Assembly (NCBI RefSeq): GCF_009569385.1
Contig: NZ_WBOF01000003.1
Coordinates: 372,001 to 436,000 of the forward strand
Direction: 5' to 3'
Length of the DNA: 64,000 nt
DNA from: Streptomyces kaniharaensis
GTDB taxonomy: Bacteria; Actinomycetota; Actinomycetes; Streptomycetales; Streptomycetaceae
Below, one piece after another: positions 11,272-19,238 of this stretch; within the stretch, counting starts at the first letter, position 1; each line of letters starts with the position of its first letter. Both the position numbers and the translations under genes were made by a program. The notes under the pieces are model-generated. The model was not told the DNA's origin. It saw only the letters and a program-made list of their open reading frames with translations, and ran no database searches.

Positions 11272-11751
11272 TCAGCGCAGGCGGCCGCGGTGGTCGAGCG
11301 GAGACGGCACTTCCAGCCATACCAGCTTTCCCTCGCCCTCGGGCAGGGATCCCCAGGCGCGGGCGAGCCGGTCCACCACCCGCAGGCCGTGCCCGCCCGG
11401 CCGCCCCGGGTCGGCGTGCGGGCGCAACCGCGGAGGCACCGGGCTGGCGTCCGCGACCTCCACGCGCAGACGGTGGCCGTTCCAGCTCAGCCGCAGCTCG
11501 CGCGGGCCACCGGGTGCGTACAGGCACGCGTTGGTGACCAGTTCCGAGACCATGAGCAGGACGTCCTCCGTGACGGCCTGCTGTTCGTCGTCGGCGGCGG
11601 GCAGCCAGTGCCACGACCGCAGGGCCTCCCGGCTGAACTCGCGGCTGCGCTGCACTGCGCCCTCGCTGCCTCCGAGTGCGAGCCGCCTGGTCTGTTCGGG
11701 CCCCGGCATCCGGCCGGGGACGGGCAGCGGGCTCTTCCCGGGAAGCTGCAT
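11272..11751 (-). CDS. RsbW-like anti-sigma regulatory kinase (HATPase_c)
   Basis: 159 residues. GHKL ATPase motifs: N box VSELVTNACLYA, G1 box VEVADASPVPP, and G2 HGLRVVDRLARAWG. Such single-domain ATPases phosphorylate STAS antagonists or bind sigma factors. ATG at 11751 is chosen because GGAGG lies 7 bp upstream; a GTG at 11766 overlaps the preceding stop (GTGA) and would add five residues. It follows the STAS gene (11763-12191) directly in the same operon, a classic antagonist/kinase pair. Its likely target is the SigB/F-type factor at 9.5 kb (inference). Confidence 0.92.
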   Translation of the reverse strand: MQLPGKSPLPVPGRMPGPEQTRRLALGGSEGAVQRSREFSREALRSWHWLPAADDEQQAVTEDVLLMVSELVTNACLYAPGGPRELRLSWNGHRLRVEVADASPVPPRLRPHADPGRPGGHGLRVVDRLARAWGSLPEGEGKLVWLEVPSPLDHRGRLR

Positions 11752-11762
11752 GACGGGCCTCC

Positions 11763-12191
11763 TCACGCGGGCTCGTTGGGAGGGGCGTCGCCGTGGGGAT
11801 CCGGCGCCGGATCCGGCGCCTTCAGCGCCGAGCCGAGATCGGGATGGATCCGCAACACGGCGTCGGCGCCGGTGACCGCGAACAGCCGCGCCACGACGGG
11901 ACGCGGGCCGGCGATCTCCAGCCGGACTCCGGCCGTCTCGGTGTCGAGGCGTGCCCGCAGCAGGATGTTGAGGCCCGTCGAGTCGCAGAACTGCAGGGCC
12001 CCGAGGTCGACCACGATCCGTTCCAGGCCGTCGTCCGCGGGCCGGGCGAGCGCGGCGCGCAGCCCGTCCGCCGTGTCGTGGTCCAGTTCGCCGGCCAGGG
12101 TGAGGATCCGCACCGGCCCCTCGCGCTCCACCGTGACGCGCAGGCCGCGCTCCCCCCTGCTGGCGGTGGAGTCCTCGGCTGGCCCTGGCAT
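11763..12191 (-). CDS. STAS-domain anti-sigma factor antagonist
   Basis: 142 residues. The STAS core spans about residues 17-115 with the phospho-acceptor signature FCDSTGLNILL and the strand RIVVDLGALQ, followed by a Pro/Asp-rich tail. ATG 12191 follows GGGAG. It is immediately upstream of an RsbW-like kinase whose start region overlaps its stop. It would be the phosphorylatable switch of a partner-switching module controlling a stress sigma factor. Confidence 0.92.
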   Translation of the reverse strand: MPGPAEDSTASRGERGLRVTVEREGPVRILTLAGELDHDTADGLRAALARPADDGLERIVVDLGALQFCDSTGLNILLRARLDTETAGVRLEIAGPRPVVARLFAVTGADAVLRIHPDLGSALKAPDPAPDPHGDAPPNEPA

Positions 12192-12337
12192 GGCAGGCTC
12201 CCGGTGCGCTCGGAACGGCGACATGCCGTCCCGACCATCATGCAGCGCCGCACGTCGGGTCGCGCGGACGGCCGGAACATCGGAAACCGTCCCGGGCGCG
12301 ACCGGGCACACCACCTGCTCGTCGTCCATGCCTCCGC

Positions 12338-12362
12338 GTTTGCCCGGCGCGGGGGCGGCTAC
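12338..12362 (+). promoter_or_regulatory. Possible SigB-type promoter upstream of the DUF6328 gene
   Basis: GTTT at 12338-12341, 15 bp, GGCTAC at 12357-12362: one mismatch from GNNT-N14-16-GGGTAC. It lies 35 bp upstream of the ATG at 12397. Short motif in high-GC DNA, hence tentative. Confidence 0.35.
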
Positions 12363-12396
12363 ACGCATGGACGGGTGCGAGGCGGAGGCGATCACC

Positions 12397-12999
12397 ATGA
12401 CGACCCCGGACGCCGGCCGCGGCGGTCCCGATCCGCGGCCGCGGATCGGCCGGCAGGAGTCACCCGAGGAGCGGGCCGACCGGCGCTGGACCGATCTGCT
12501 CCAGGAGGTGCGGGTCGCCCAGACCGGCTCGCAGATCCTCTTCGGATTCCTGCTGAGCGTGGTCTTCATGCCCCGGTTCACCGAACTCGGCGACTTCGAC
12601 CGCGGGCTGTACGTGGCCACCGTCGTCCTGGGCGCTCTCGCCACCGGTGCGCTGACCGCCCCGGTCGCCTATCACCGGGTCTTCGCCGGGCGCCGCCGCA
12701 AGCCCCAACTCGTGAATGCCGCAGCACGGTTGGTCGCGACGGGCCTGATACTGCTGGCACTCACCATCGGATCGGCCCTGCTTCTCCTGCTGCGGGTTGC
12801 GACGGATTCGGCGGCCGCCGGATGGATCGCCGGGGCGGTCATGCTCTGGTTCGTCTGCTGCTGGCTGGTGCTCCCGGTCCAGCACCTGCGCCGCCAGAAC
12901 GGCCGGTCGGACCGGCCTCCCGCCGAACCCGGCGACGACGCCCCCGTCCAACTCCCCCGACGTTTCGGCGAAGGCCGCCCGGAAAGACGCCCGCCATGA
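12397..12999 (+). CDS. DUF6328-type four-helix membrane protein
   Basis: 200 residues. A charged N-terminus ends in ERWTDLLQEVRVAQTGSQIL-type sequence typical of DUF6328 proteins. Four hydrophobic segments follow (about 60-75, 85-105, 125-148, 155-175), then a Pro/Arg-rich cytoplasmic tail. ATG 12397 is preferred over upstream in-frame starts because GGAGG lies 8 bp before it. The stop overlaps the start of the following SDR gene (ATGA), so the two are coupled. Function unknown; its stress-cluster location suggests an envelope stress role (inference). Confidence 0.85.
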   Translation: MTTPDAGRGGPDPRPRIGRQESPEERADRRWTDLLQEVRVAQTGSQILFGFLLSVVFMPRFTELGDFDRGLYVATVVLGALATGALTAPVAYHRVFAGRRRKPQLVNAAARLVATGLILLALTIGSALLLLLRVATDSAAAGWIAGAVMLWFVCCWLVLPVQHLRRQNGRSDRPPAEPGDDAPVQLPRRFGEGRPERRPP

Positions 13000-14012
13000 C
13001 GTTCCGTGCGCGTTCGACACCCCGGACGGTGGTGATCACCGGCGCCAGCGCCGGGGTCGGCCGGGCCTGCGTCCGGGCCTTCGCCACCGAGGGCAACCGC
13101 CTCGTGCTGGTCGCCCGCGGAGCGGCCGGGCTGCGTGCCGCCTCCGCCGAGGCCGAGACGGCCGGATCACCGGTGCGCACGATCGTGGCCGACGTCGCGG
13201 ACCCGCAGGCCTGCGAGGCGGTCGCGGCCCGTGCCGAGGCGGAGTTCGGGCCGGTCGACGTCTGGGTCAACGACGCCTTCGTCTCGGTCTTCGCACCGTT
13301 CACCGAGATCAGCCCGGAGGAGTTCCGCCGCGTCACCGAGGTCACCTACCTCGGTTACGTCAACGCCACCCGGGCCGCGCTGGCCCGGATGCTGCCGCGC
13401 GACCACGGCACCATCGTGCAGGTCGGCTCGGCGATCGCCTACCGGGGCATCCCGCTGCAGACCGCGTACAGCGGCGCCAAGCACGCCCTCCAGGGCTGGC
13501 ACGAGGCGCTGCGCTGCGAGCTGCTGGCCGCCCGATCGGGCGTGCGGGTCACCATGGTGCAGCTGCCGGCGGTCAACACCCCGCAGTTCGACTGGGTGCT
13601 CAACCGGCTGCGCGGCCGGGCCCGGCCCGTCCCGCCGGTCCACCAGCCGGAGATCGCCGCCCGCGCGGTGCGGTACGCGGCCGACCACCCCGGGCGCCGG
13701 GAGTACTGGGTGGGCGCCAGCACCGCCGCCACACTGCTCGCCAACGCCGTCGCGCCCGGGCTGCTCGACCGCTACCTCGCCCGCACGGGGATCGACGCCC
13801 AACAGGAGGGGCTGGCCCAGCGCACGGAGGACCGGTCCAATCTCTGGGCACCGCTCGACACCGGCGAGGACCACGGCGCGCACGGCCGCTTCGACGCCGA
13901 GGCCCGCGAACGGAGCCTCCAGTTGTGGGCCTCCCAGCACCACGGCCTGCTCGTGGCCGGCACCGCGGGCGTGCTCGGCGCGGCGGCCGGTGCGCTGGCC
14001 CGGGGGCGGTGA
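12996..14012 (+). CDS. Short-chain dehydrogenase/reductase (membrane-anchored type)
   Basis: 338 residues. Nucleotide-binding TGASAGVG (about 15-22), VNDAF in place of the usual NNAG, catalytic Ser in VGSAIAYRG, and YSGAK at ~157-161. The C-terminal extension ends in a hydrophobic helix (GLLVAGTAGVLGAAAGALA), as in SDRs tethered to the membrane. It reduces or oxidises an unidentified substrate with NAD(P). Its start overlaps the DUF6328 stop, and a GCS2-type gene follows six bases after its stop, so a DUF6328-SDR-ligase operon is likely. A second, different SDR lies at 16.3 kb. Confidence 0.92.
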   Translation: MTFRARSTPRTVVITGASAGVGRACVRAFATEGNRLVLVARGAAGLRAASAEAETAGSPVRTIVADVADPQACEAVAARAEAEFGPVDVWVNDAFVSVFAPFTEISPEEFRRVTEVTYLGYVNATRAALARMLPRDHGTIVQVGSAIAYRGIPLQTAYSGAKHALQGWHEALRCELLAARSGVRVTMVQLPAVNTPQFDWVLNRLRGRARPVPPVHQPEIAARAVRYAADHPGRREYWVGASTAATLLANAVAPGLLDRYLARTGIDAQQEGLAQRTEDRSNLWAPLDTGEDHGAHGRFDAEARERSLQLWASQHHGLLVAGTAGVLGAAAGALARGR

Positions 14013-14018
14013 GCCGCG

Positions 14019-15143
14019 ATGTGCAGGCCGAGTGCCCCGCCGATCGTGCCCACCCTCGGCGTGGAGGAGGAGTTCCTGCTGGTCGACCGGCAGGACCGAC
14101 TGCCCGCCGAGCGCGCGCCGCAGGTCATCGCGGACGCCGCGGCCGTCCTGGGCGACCAGGTCCAGGCCGAGTTCTTCCCCGTCCAGGTCGAGGTGTGCAG
14201 CCATCCCGCCGCGCGGCTCGACGAGCTGCGCGCCGACCTCGCCCGCCTGCGCTCGGTGGTCGCCGCCGCCGCGGCCGACGCGGGCTGCCTGCTGGTGGCC
14301 TCCGGCACTCCCGTACTCTCCGGTCCCGGTCCCGGCCGCATCACCGACGACCCGCGCTACCGGCGGATGGCGGCCCGCTACGCGGGCGTGCTCGACGGCT
14401 ACGACGGCGCGCTGTGCGGCTGCCACGTGCACCTGGGCGCCGAGGGACGCGGCCTGGCGCTGGCCTTGGGCAACCACCTGAGGCCGTGGCTACCGGTGGT
14501 CCAGGCGCTCGCCGTCAACTCCCCGTTCACGGCGGGCCGCGACAGCGGCTTCGCCAGCTGGCGAACCGTGCAGTGGTCGCGCTGGCCCACCGTCGGCCCG
14601 GCCCCGGTCCTGGACGAGGAGCAGTACGAGGCACTCGCGGACGCCCTGGTTGAGTGCGGGGTCCTGCTCGACCGCCGGATGATCTACTGGTACGCCCGCC
14701 CGTCCGAGCACGTCCCGACGCTGGAGGTGCGGATCGCCGACGTCAACGCGGACCTGGAGACGGTCGTTCTGCTCGCCGCGCTGCTGCGCGGACTGGCCGC
14801 CGTCCTGCTCGGGGAGATCCGGGCCGGCCGGTCGGCCCCCGCGCTCCCGTCCGGCCTGGTCGGCGCCGCCCACTGGCAGGCCGCCCGCACCGGCCTCTCA
14901 GGCGTCGGCGTCGATCCGCTCACCGGCCGCCGCGCCCCGATGGCCGAACTCGCCGACCGGCTCGTCGAACGGGCGGCCCCCGGGCTGGCCGCGGCCGGCG
15001 ACCTCGCCGCCGTCGAGTCCGGGCTCGCCCGCCTGCACCGTCTCGGCACCGGTGCCACCCGGCAGCGGCGTGCCTACCGCCGGCACGGGCGACTCACCGC
15101 CGTGGTCGACGAACTCGCCGCCGTCACCGCCGCGGTGCCCTGA
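14019..15143 (+). CDS. Carboxylate-amine ligase, GCS2/YbdK family
   Basis: 374 residues. The N-terminal signature GVEEEFLLVD, the central CGCHVHLGAE and the later LEVRIADVN are hallmarks of the glutamate-cysteine ligase 2 (YbdK/EgtA-like) fold, which binds ATP and Mg and joins an amino acid carboxylate to an amine. YbdK-type proteins have weak gamma-glutamylcysteine synthetase activity; the natural substrate is not settled. ATG 14019 lies six bases after the SDR stop, with a GTGAGCCG context and no strong ribosome site, consistent with coupling. A PHP-domain gene starts 20 bp downstream. Confidence 0.9.
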   Translation: MCRPSAPPIVPTLGVEEEFLLVDRQDRLPAERAPQVIADAAAVLGDQVQAEFFPVQVEVCSHPAARLDELRADLARLRSVVAAAAADAGCLLVASGTPVLSGPGPGRITDDPRYRRMAARYAGVLDGYDGALCGCHVHLGAEGRGLALALGNHLRPWLPVVQALAVNSPFTAGRDSGFASWRTVQWSRWPTVGPAPVLDEEQYEALADALVECGVLLDRRMIYWYARPSEHVPTLEVRIADVNADLETVVLLAALLRGLAAVLLGEIRAGRSAPALPSGLVGAAHWQAARTGLSGVGVDPLTGRRAPMAELADRLVERAAPGLAAAGDLAAVESGLARLHRLGTGATRQRRAYRRHGRLTAVVDELAAVTAAVP

Positions 15144-15163
15144 CCGAAAGGCCTGCCCGAGCC

Positions 15164-16171
15164 ATGGAACCGGTGGAAGCGCTGCGGCGGATCGCCTTCC
15201 TGCTGGAGTGGAACGGGGCCTCGCCCTACCGGGTCCGGGCATTCCACACGGCGGCCGAGGCGGTCCACGTCCTGCCGCCCGGTCCGGTCGACGCCGTCCG
15301 GGCCCGAAGCCTGCGGGGGGTCGGCCCGGTCACCGCCGAGGTGATCGCGCAGGCATCGGCCGGCGGAACGCCGTCCTACCTGGCCCGGCTGGAGGCGGCG
15401 GCGGGGCCCGCCGCGCGGTCCGGGTGGGAGCTGCTCGCCGCGGCGAAGGGCGACTGCCACCTGCACTCCGACTGGTCCGACGGCGGCCACCCGTTCGAGG
15501 AGATGGCCGAGGCCGCCCGCGCGCTCGGGCACCGCTGGGCCGTGCTCACCGACCACTCGCCCCGGCTCACGATCGCCCACGGTCTCAGCGCCGAACGGCT
15601 GCGGCTCCAGCTCGACGCGGTCGCGGCCTACAATGCCCGGACCGGGTCCTTCCGGCTCCTGTCCGGGATCGAGTGCGACATCCTGGAGGACGGCCACCTC
15701 GACCAGGAGGCGGAACTGCTCGGGCGGCTCGACGTGGTGGTGGCCTCGGTCCACTCCAAGCTGCGCTCGGAGCCGGAACCGATGACCGCCCGGATGGTGG
15801 CGGCGGTGCGCAACCCGCAGACGAACGTCCTCGGGCACTGCACCGGCCGGATCGTCACCGGTCGCGGCAGGCCGCAGTCCCGCTTCGACGCCGAGGCCGT
15901 CTTCACGGCCTGCGCCGAGACCGGGACGGCGGTGGAGATCAACTGCCGCCCCGAGCGCCGCGACCCGCCCGACGACCTGCTGGGCCTGGCGGCCGAAGCG
16001 GGTTGCCTGTTCGCCGTCGACACCGACGCCCACGCGCCCGGGCAACTGCAGTGGCACACGTCCGGGTACGCCCGCGCGGCCCGGTTCGGCCTCGGCCCCG
16101 AGCGGGTGGTCACCACCTGGCCGCGCGACCGGCTGCTGGCGTGGGCGGGCCGGGCCGGCGCCCGCGGCTGA
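15164..16171 (+). CDS. HhH/PHP-domain metallohydrolase (PolX-like, polymerase domain absent)
   Basis: 335 residues. The N-terminal ~80 residues resemble the helix-hairpin-helix region of family X polymerases (RRIAFLLEWNGASPYRVRAF, SLRGVGPVTAEVIAQ). The PHP domain follows with its metal ligands: CHLHSDWSDGG (~98), LTDHSPRL (~128), GIECDILEDG (~169), ASVHSKL (~195), LGHCTGR (~224) and VDTDAHAP (~285). In PolX, PHP has 3'-5' exonuclease or phosphoesterase activity. There is no nucleotidyltransferase core, so this is a stand-alone form. It follows the YbdK-like gene by 20 bp. A role in DNA repair under stress is inference. Confidence 0.9.
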   Translation: MEPVEALRRIAFLLEWNGASPYRVRAFHTAAEAVHVLPPGPVDAVRARSLRGVGPVTAEVIAQASAGGTPSYLARLEAAAGPAARSGWELLAAAKGDCHLHSDWSDGGHPFEEMAEAARALGHRWAVLTDHSPRLTIAHGLSAERLRLQLDAVAAYNARTGSFRLLSGIECDILEDGHLDQEAELLGRLDVVVASVHSKLRSEPEPMTARMVAAVRNPQTNVLGHCTGRIVTGRGRPQSRFDAEAVFTACAETGTAVEINCRPERRDPPDDLLGLAAEAGCLFAVDTDAHAPGQLQWHTSGYARAARFGLGPERVVTTWPRDRLLAWAGRAGARG

Positions 16172-16276
16172 TCACGGACCCGGCCACCGGGCGGAATCCG
16201 TGCCGGACGTTTGCCGGTGCTCCGGGCGGACACACGCCCGGGCGTCGGACTCCCCGGATCGGAGGAAGGTGCGCCG

Positions 16277-17242
16277 ATGCGCGGCAGGAGCGTGCTGGCC
16301 GGACGTACGGCTCTGGTGACCGGGTCCTCCCGCGGACTCGGCCTGCTGATCGCGGAGGAACTCGCGACCCGCGGCTGCCGGGTGATGCTCTGCGGCCGGG
16401 ACGAGCTCGCACTGGAACGGGCCCTCCGGCGGCTGCGCGACCGCCCCGGCGAGGTGGCCGCGACGGCCTGCGACCTGATGGACCCGCAGGCGCCGAACCG
16501 CCTGCTCACGGCGGTACGGGACCGTTTCCACGCGGACGTGGACCTGCTGGTCAACAACGCCGGCCTGATCCAGGTGGGCCCGGTCGCGGCGATGCAGGAA
16601 CAGGACTTCCGTCGGGCCCACGAGCTGATGGCGATGGCGCCGCTGCGACTCGTCCAGGCGGTGCTGCCCTCGATGCGGGCCCGCGGCGCCGGCTCGATCG
16701 TCATGATCAGCTCGATCGGAGGCCGGCTCCCGGCGCCGCACCTGCTGCCGTACGTGGCCGCCAAGTTCGCCCTGACCGGCCTCTCCGAAGGGCTCGGCGC
16801 GGAGCTGTCGCAGTACGGGATCCGGGTCACCACCGTCCTGCCGGGGCTGATGCGCACCGGTTCGCACACCGCCGCCGAGTTCGCCGGGCAGGCCGGGAGC
16901 GAGTACGCCTGGTTCGCCGCCACCGCGTCGCTGCCGCTGGTGTCGATGGACGCCGGGCGGGCCGCCCGCCGGATCGTCCGAGCGGTCGAGGACGGCCGCC
17001 GCGAGCTCGTGCTGACGCCCCTCGCCAGGGCGGCCGTGCTGGCCCACGGGATCGCCCCGGCCACCACGGACCGCGTGCTCGCGCTGACGGCCCGACTGCT
17101 CCCGCCGGCCGGGGGCGCCCCCGAGCACGGCGTACCCGGCGTCCGGGCGGCCGCCCGACACCGGCCCGGTGGTCCGGTCCACCGGCTCACCGCCTTCGGG
17201 CGCCGGGCCGGCCGGGCCCACAACGAGCCGACGGCGTCCTGA
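16277..17242 (+). CDS. Short-chain dehydrogenase/reductase
   Basis: 321 residues. TGSSRGLG at ~13-20 binds NAD(P); LVNNAG, catalytic Ser in IMISSIGG and YVAAK at ~158-162 complete the classical site. Past the core, residues ~230-321 form a longer Arg/Pro-rich tail. ATG 16277 follows GGAGGAAGG at 16261-16269. It stands alone, with 105 bp upstream and 111 bp downstream, between the PHP gene and csbD. Substrate unknown. Confidence 0.92.
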   Translation: MRGRSVLAGRTALVTGSSRGLGLLIAEELATRGCRVMLCGRDELALERALRRLRDRPGEVAATACDLMDPQAPNRLLTAVRDRFHADVDLLVNNAGLIQVGPVAAMQEQDFRRAHELMAMAPLRLVQAVLPSMRARGAGSIVMISSIGGRLPAPHLLPYVAAKFALTGLSEGLGAELSQYGIRVTTVLPGLMRTGSHTAAEFAGQAGSEYAWFAATASLPLVSMDAGRAARRIVRAVEDGRRELVLTPLARAAVLAHGIAPATTDRVLALTARLLPPAGGAPEHGVPGVRAAARHRPGGPVHRLTAFGRRAGRAHNEPTAS

Positions 17243-17297
17243 CGGTCTCCGGCAGGGCGGCAACGGCGCAACCGACGGCGGACTTCCCCTGGCCGGG

Positions 17298-17322
17298 GCA
17301 TGAAACCAAGGATCCCGGGCAG
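17298..17322 (+). promoter_or_regulatory. Possible SigB-type promoter for csbD
   Basis: GCAT at 17298-17301, 15 bp, GGGCAG at 17317-17322; the -10 has C where GGGTAC has T. It lies 31 bp upstream of the CsbD start. CsbD genes are classical SigB targets, which supports it; the mismatch weakens it. Confidence 0.35.
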
Positions 17323-17353
17323 ACGCCGCCCAGCGACGAGAGGAGTGCACACG

Positions 17354-17527
17354 ATGGGTACCGCCGACAAGATGCGCAACGTCGCCGAGAAGGCCCTAGG
17401 GAAGGCCAAGGAGACCGCCGGACGGGCCACGGGAGACCGCACGATCGAATCCGAGGGACGGGGCAAGCAGATCAAGAGCGATCTGAAGCAGGCCGCGGAG
17501 AAGGTCAAGGACGCGGGGAAGCACTGA
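17354..17527 (+). CDS. CsbD-family general stress protein
   Basis: 57 residues, highly charged and helical: MRNVAEKALGKAKETAGRAT followed by GRGKQIKSDLKQAAEKVKD. This is the standard CsbD length and pattern. The proteins accumulate under SigB control in many Gram-positives; molecular function unknown. ATG 17354 follows GAGAGGAG; an upstream in-frame ATG at 17300 lacks a site and would add an Arg/Pro-rich leader foreign to the family. Confidence 0.93.
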   Translation: MGTADKMRNVAEKALGKAKETAGRATGDRTIESEGRGKQIKSDLKQAAEKVKDAGKH

Positions 17528-17607
17528 TCCGACGCCCGGTGGCCGTTCTGTCGAACGGCCACCGCGCGACCACGCCTTCCCTGCTCCCGACTTGAGGAGA
17601 CGAGCCC

Positions 17608-17793
17608 ATGAGCAACCAGGACGAGCACGTGCCGAAGGACCCGCCGGTCGCCGTCGAGACGCCCGAGTCCCGGATGACCGGTGAGGGCGGACCGCCGCCC
17701 GAACACGAGGAGGAGAAGGGGCCGGAGGACGGCCCGGAGTACGAGACGACCGAACCCGCCCACGAGCCGGAGCCGCACGAGCCGCCGGACTGA
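17608..17793 (+). CDS. Small acidic hypothetical protein
   Basis: 61 residues, extremely Glu/Pro/Asp rich, with no predicted membrane segment or cysteine, probably disordered. ATG 17608 follows GAGGAGACGAGCCC, a good ribosome site, which is the main support that it is translated. It lies 80 bp after csbD in the same direction. Comparable small acidic proteins occur beside stress genes in streptomycetes. Function unknown. Confidence 0.7.
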   Translation: MSNQDEHVPKDPPVAVETPESRMTGEGGPPPEHEEEKGPEDGPEYETTEPAHEPEPHEPPD

Positions 17794-17860
17794 CCCGGCC
17801 GGGCCGATCATCACAGTTTCCTGCGCCCCGCTGCGACGAACGGGTGGTCCGGCGCGGCGA

Positions 17861-17889
17861 TCCCGCGCGCGGCGGCGTTGCGCGCGGGA
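17861..17889. terminator. GC hairpin upstream of the Mrp operon
   Basis: Perfect 10-bp inverted repeat (TCCCGCGCGC / GCGCGCGGGA) with a 9-base loop, no T-run. It separates the small acidic gene from the antiporter operon and probably ends the csbD-side transcript. The remaining sequence between 17794 and 17972 shows no gene. Confidence 0.55.
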
Positions 17890-17972
17890 CGCGGTCGCCG
17901 GCCGGACGGTACACCTGGGGCCGCTCGCCACGGCGGCGGGCTGCCCTTGCGGCCGAGACGGGGGGTGATGCG

Positions 17973-18425
17973 ATGCGGACGGCAATCGAACTCCTGCTCT
18001 GGTGGGGGCTGTTGCTGCTGCTCAACACGGTGCTGATCAGCTCGGCGACGCCGCTGGAGATGGCGGTCGGCGGCGGTGTCGCCCTGCTCGCGGCGGTGGG
18101 CGCCGTCGCGGTCCGGCGCGCGTCCGGGGCGACGCCCGGCGGTCCGGCCCGGCTGGCGCAGGCGCTCCGGACGTTCCCGTGGACCCTGCTGGCCGACACC
18201 GGACGGCTGACGCTCGCCGTACTGTCGCCGCGGCACCGGCGAGGCAGCGGATTCCGCACCGTCCAACTCGCGGCCGACACCGGTGCGGCCTGGGCCGGTG
18301 CGCTGCTGTCGTCGACGCCCGGCGCATACGTCGTCTCCGCCGAGGACGGCACGCTGACCGTGCACGCGCTCGGCGGCGGCGAAATCTCCTCGCTGGAGCG
18401 CGCGTTGACGGACGGCACCCGGTGA
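17973..18425 (+). CDS. mrpE: Mrp/Mnh Na+/H+ antiporter subunit E
   Basis: 150 residues. Two N-terminal membrane helices (LLLWWGLLLLLNTVLISSATP, shown here in part as LLWWGLLLLLNTVL, and AVGGGVALLAAVGAVAV) and a C-terminal globular part with AVLSPRHRRGSGFRTVQL and a STPGAYVV/LTVHAL segment match MnhE. Subunit E is a small, required part of the multi-subunit cation/proton antiporter in the plasma membrane. ATG 17973 follows a GGGGGTGA stretch. Its stop overlaps the GTG start of mrpF (GTGA). Confidence 0.92.
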   Translation: MRTAIELLLWWGLLLLLNTVLISSATPLEMAVGGGVALLAAVGAVAVRRASGATPGGPARLAQALRTFPWTLLADTGRLTLAVLSPRHRRGSGFRTVQLAADTGAAWAGALLSSTPGAYVVSAEDGTLTVHALGGGEISSLERALTDGTR

Positions 18426-18679
18426 ACGCCTGGCTGCTCGCGGCGGCCGTCCTCGCCGTCGGCGGGCTCGGCCCGTGCCTGCTGCGCGGGCTGCGCGGCG
18501 AGCCGCAGGAGCGCCTGGCCGGGCTCAACCTCGCCGCGACGGTGGCCTCCACCGTCCTCCTCCTGCTCGCCCAGGGCTTCAGCCGCACCTCGTACACCGA
18601 CCTGGCCCTCGACCTCGCCGTGCTCGCCCCCGCCGGGACGCTGGTGTTCACCCGCTTCCTCGCCGGCAAGGAGCACTGA
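18422..18679 (+). CDS. mrpF: Mrp/Mnh antiporter subunit F
   Basis: 85 residues with three hydrophobic helices, the usual MnhF/PhaF layout: N-terminal VNAWLLAAAVLAVGGLGPCL, middle AATVASTVLLLLAQGF, then YTDLALDLAVLAPAGTL. The GTG start at 18422 overlaps the mrpE stop; the TGA overlaps the mrpG ATG as TGATG. Length and tight coupling leave little doubt. Confidence 0.9.
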   Translation: MNAWLLAAAVLAVGGLGPCLLRGLRGEPQERLAGLNLAATVASTVLLLLAQGFSRTSYTDLALDLAVLAPAGTLVFTRFLAGKEH

Positions 18680-18972
18680 TGGACCGTCACGTCGTCGCGC
18701 TGGTCCTGCTGTGCGCGGGCACGGCCGCCCTGCTGCTCGCCGCCGCCGGGCTCGTCGTGCTCCCGGGCCCGTACCTGCGGCTGCACGCCCTCTCCCCCGC
18801 GGCCACCCTCGGCGCGCCGCTGGTCGCGCTCGCCCTCGCCGTCGACACCGGACCGGGCCGGGCGGCCGCCAAGCTGCTGGTGATCGGCCTGCTGCTGGCG
18901 GCCGGCGGCACGGTCACCACGATGGCCGTCGCCCGGGCGACCGTCCGTGCCGGACGGGAGACGCGCCGGTGA
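18679..18972 (+). CDS. mrpG: Mrp/Mnh antiporter subunit G
   Basis: 97 residues, three membrane helices, with the family motif GPYLRLHALSPAATLG in the loop after helix 1, as in MnhG. ATG 18679 overlaps the mrpF stop, and its TGA overlaps the GTG start of the DUF4040 gene. It is part of the small-subunit group (E, F, G) that packs against the D and A modules. Confidence 0.92.
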   Translation: MDRHVVALVLLCAGTAALLLAAAGLVVLPGPYLRLHALSPAATLGAPLVALALAVDTGPGRAAAKLLVIGLLLAAGGTVTTMAVARATVRAGRETRR

Positions 18973-19238
18973 CCGACACCCTGATCGTGATCGCCCTGCT
19001 GCTCACCGCCGTCACCGCGACCACCGCCGCGCTCACCCGCGACCCGGTCCGGCAGGCCGCCGTCCTCGTCCTGCTCGGGCTCTGCCTGGCCGTGCTGTTC
19101 ACCGTGCTCCAGGCGCCCGACGTCGCGCTCTCCCAACTCGGTGTCGGCAGCGCGATCACGCCGCTGCTCATCCTGCTGACCGTCCGCCGGGTGCGTCGCG
19201 AAGAGCACCCCGACGACCGCCCGGACCGTTCCGCGTGA
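18969..19238 (+). CDS. DUF4040 / MbhD-like subunit (equivalent to part of the MrpA C-terminus)
   Basis: 89 residues, about three helices. The LQAPDVALSQLGVGSAITPLL motif, seen as APDVALSQLGVGSA, is the DUF4040 signature found in MrpA C-termini and in MbhD of archaeal membrane-bound hydrogenases. Here it is a free-standing gene, GTG start at 18969 overlapping mrpG and TGA overlapping the next GTG. No NuoL-like MrpA N-terminal domain is encoded anywhere in the operon. Confidence 0.85.
   Translation: MTDTLIVIALLLTAVTATTAALTRDPVRQAAVLVLLGLCLAVLFTVLQAPDVALSQLGVGSAITPLLILLTVRRVRREEHPDDRPDRSA

Noticed and set aside
11272..12999. Plus-strand open frame spanning the STAS and RsbW-like genes
   Set aside because: The minus-strand frames carry intact STAS and GHKL motifs; only the last part (12397-12999) is real.
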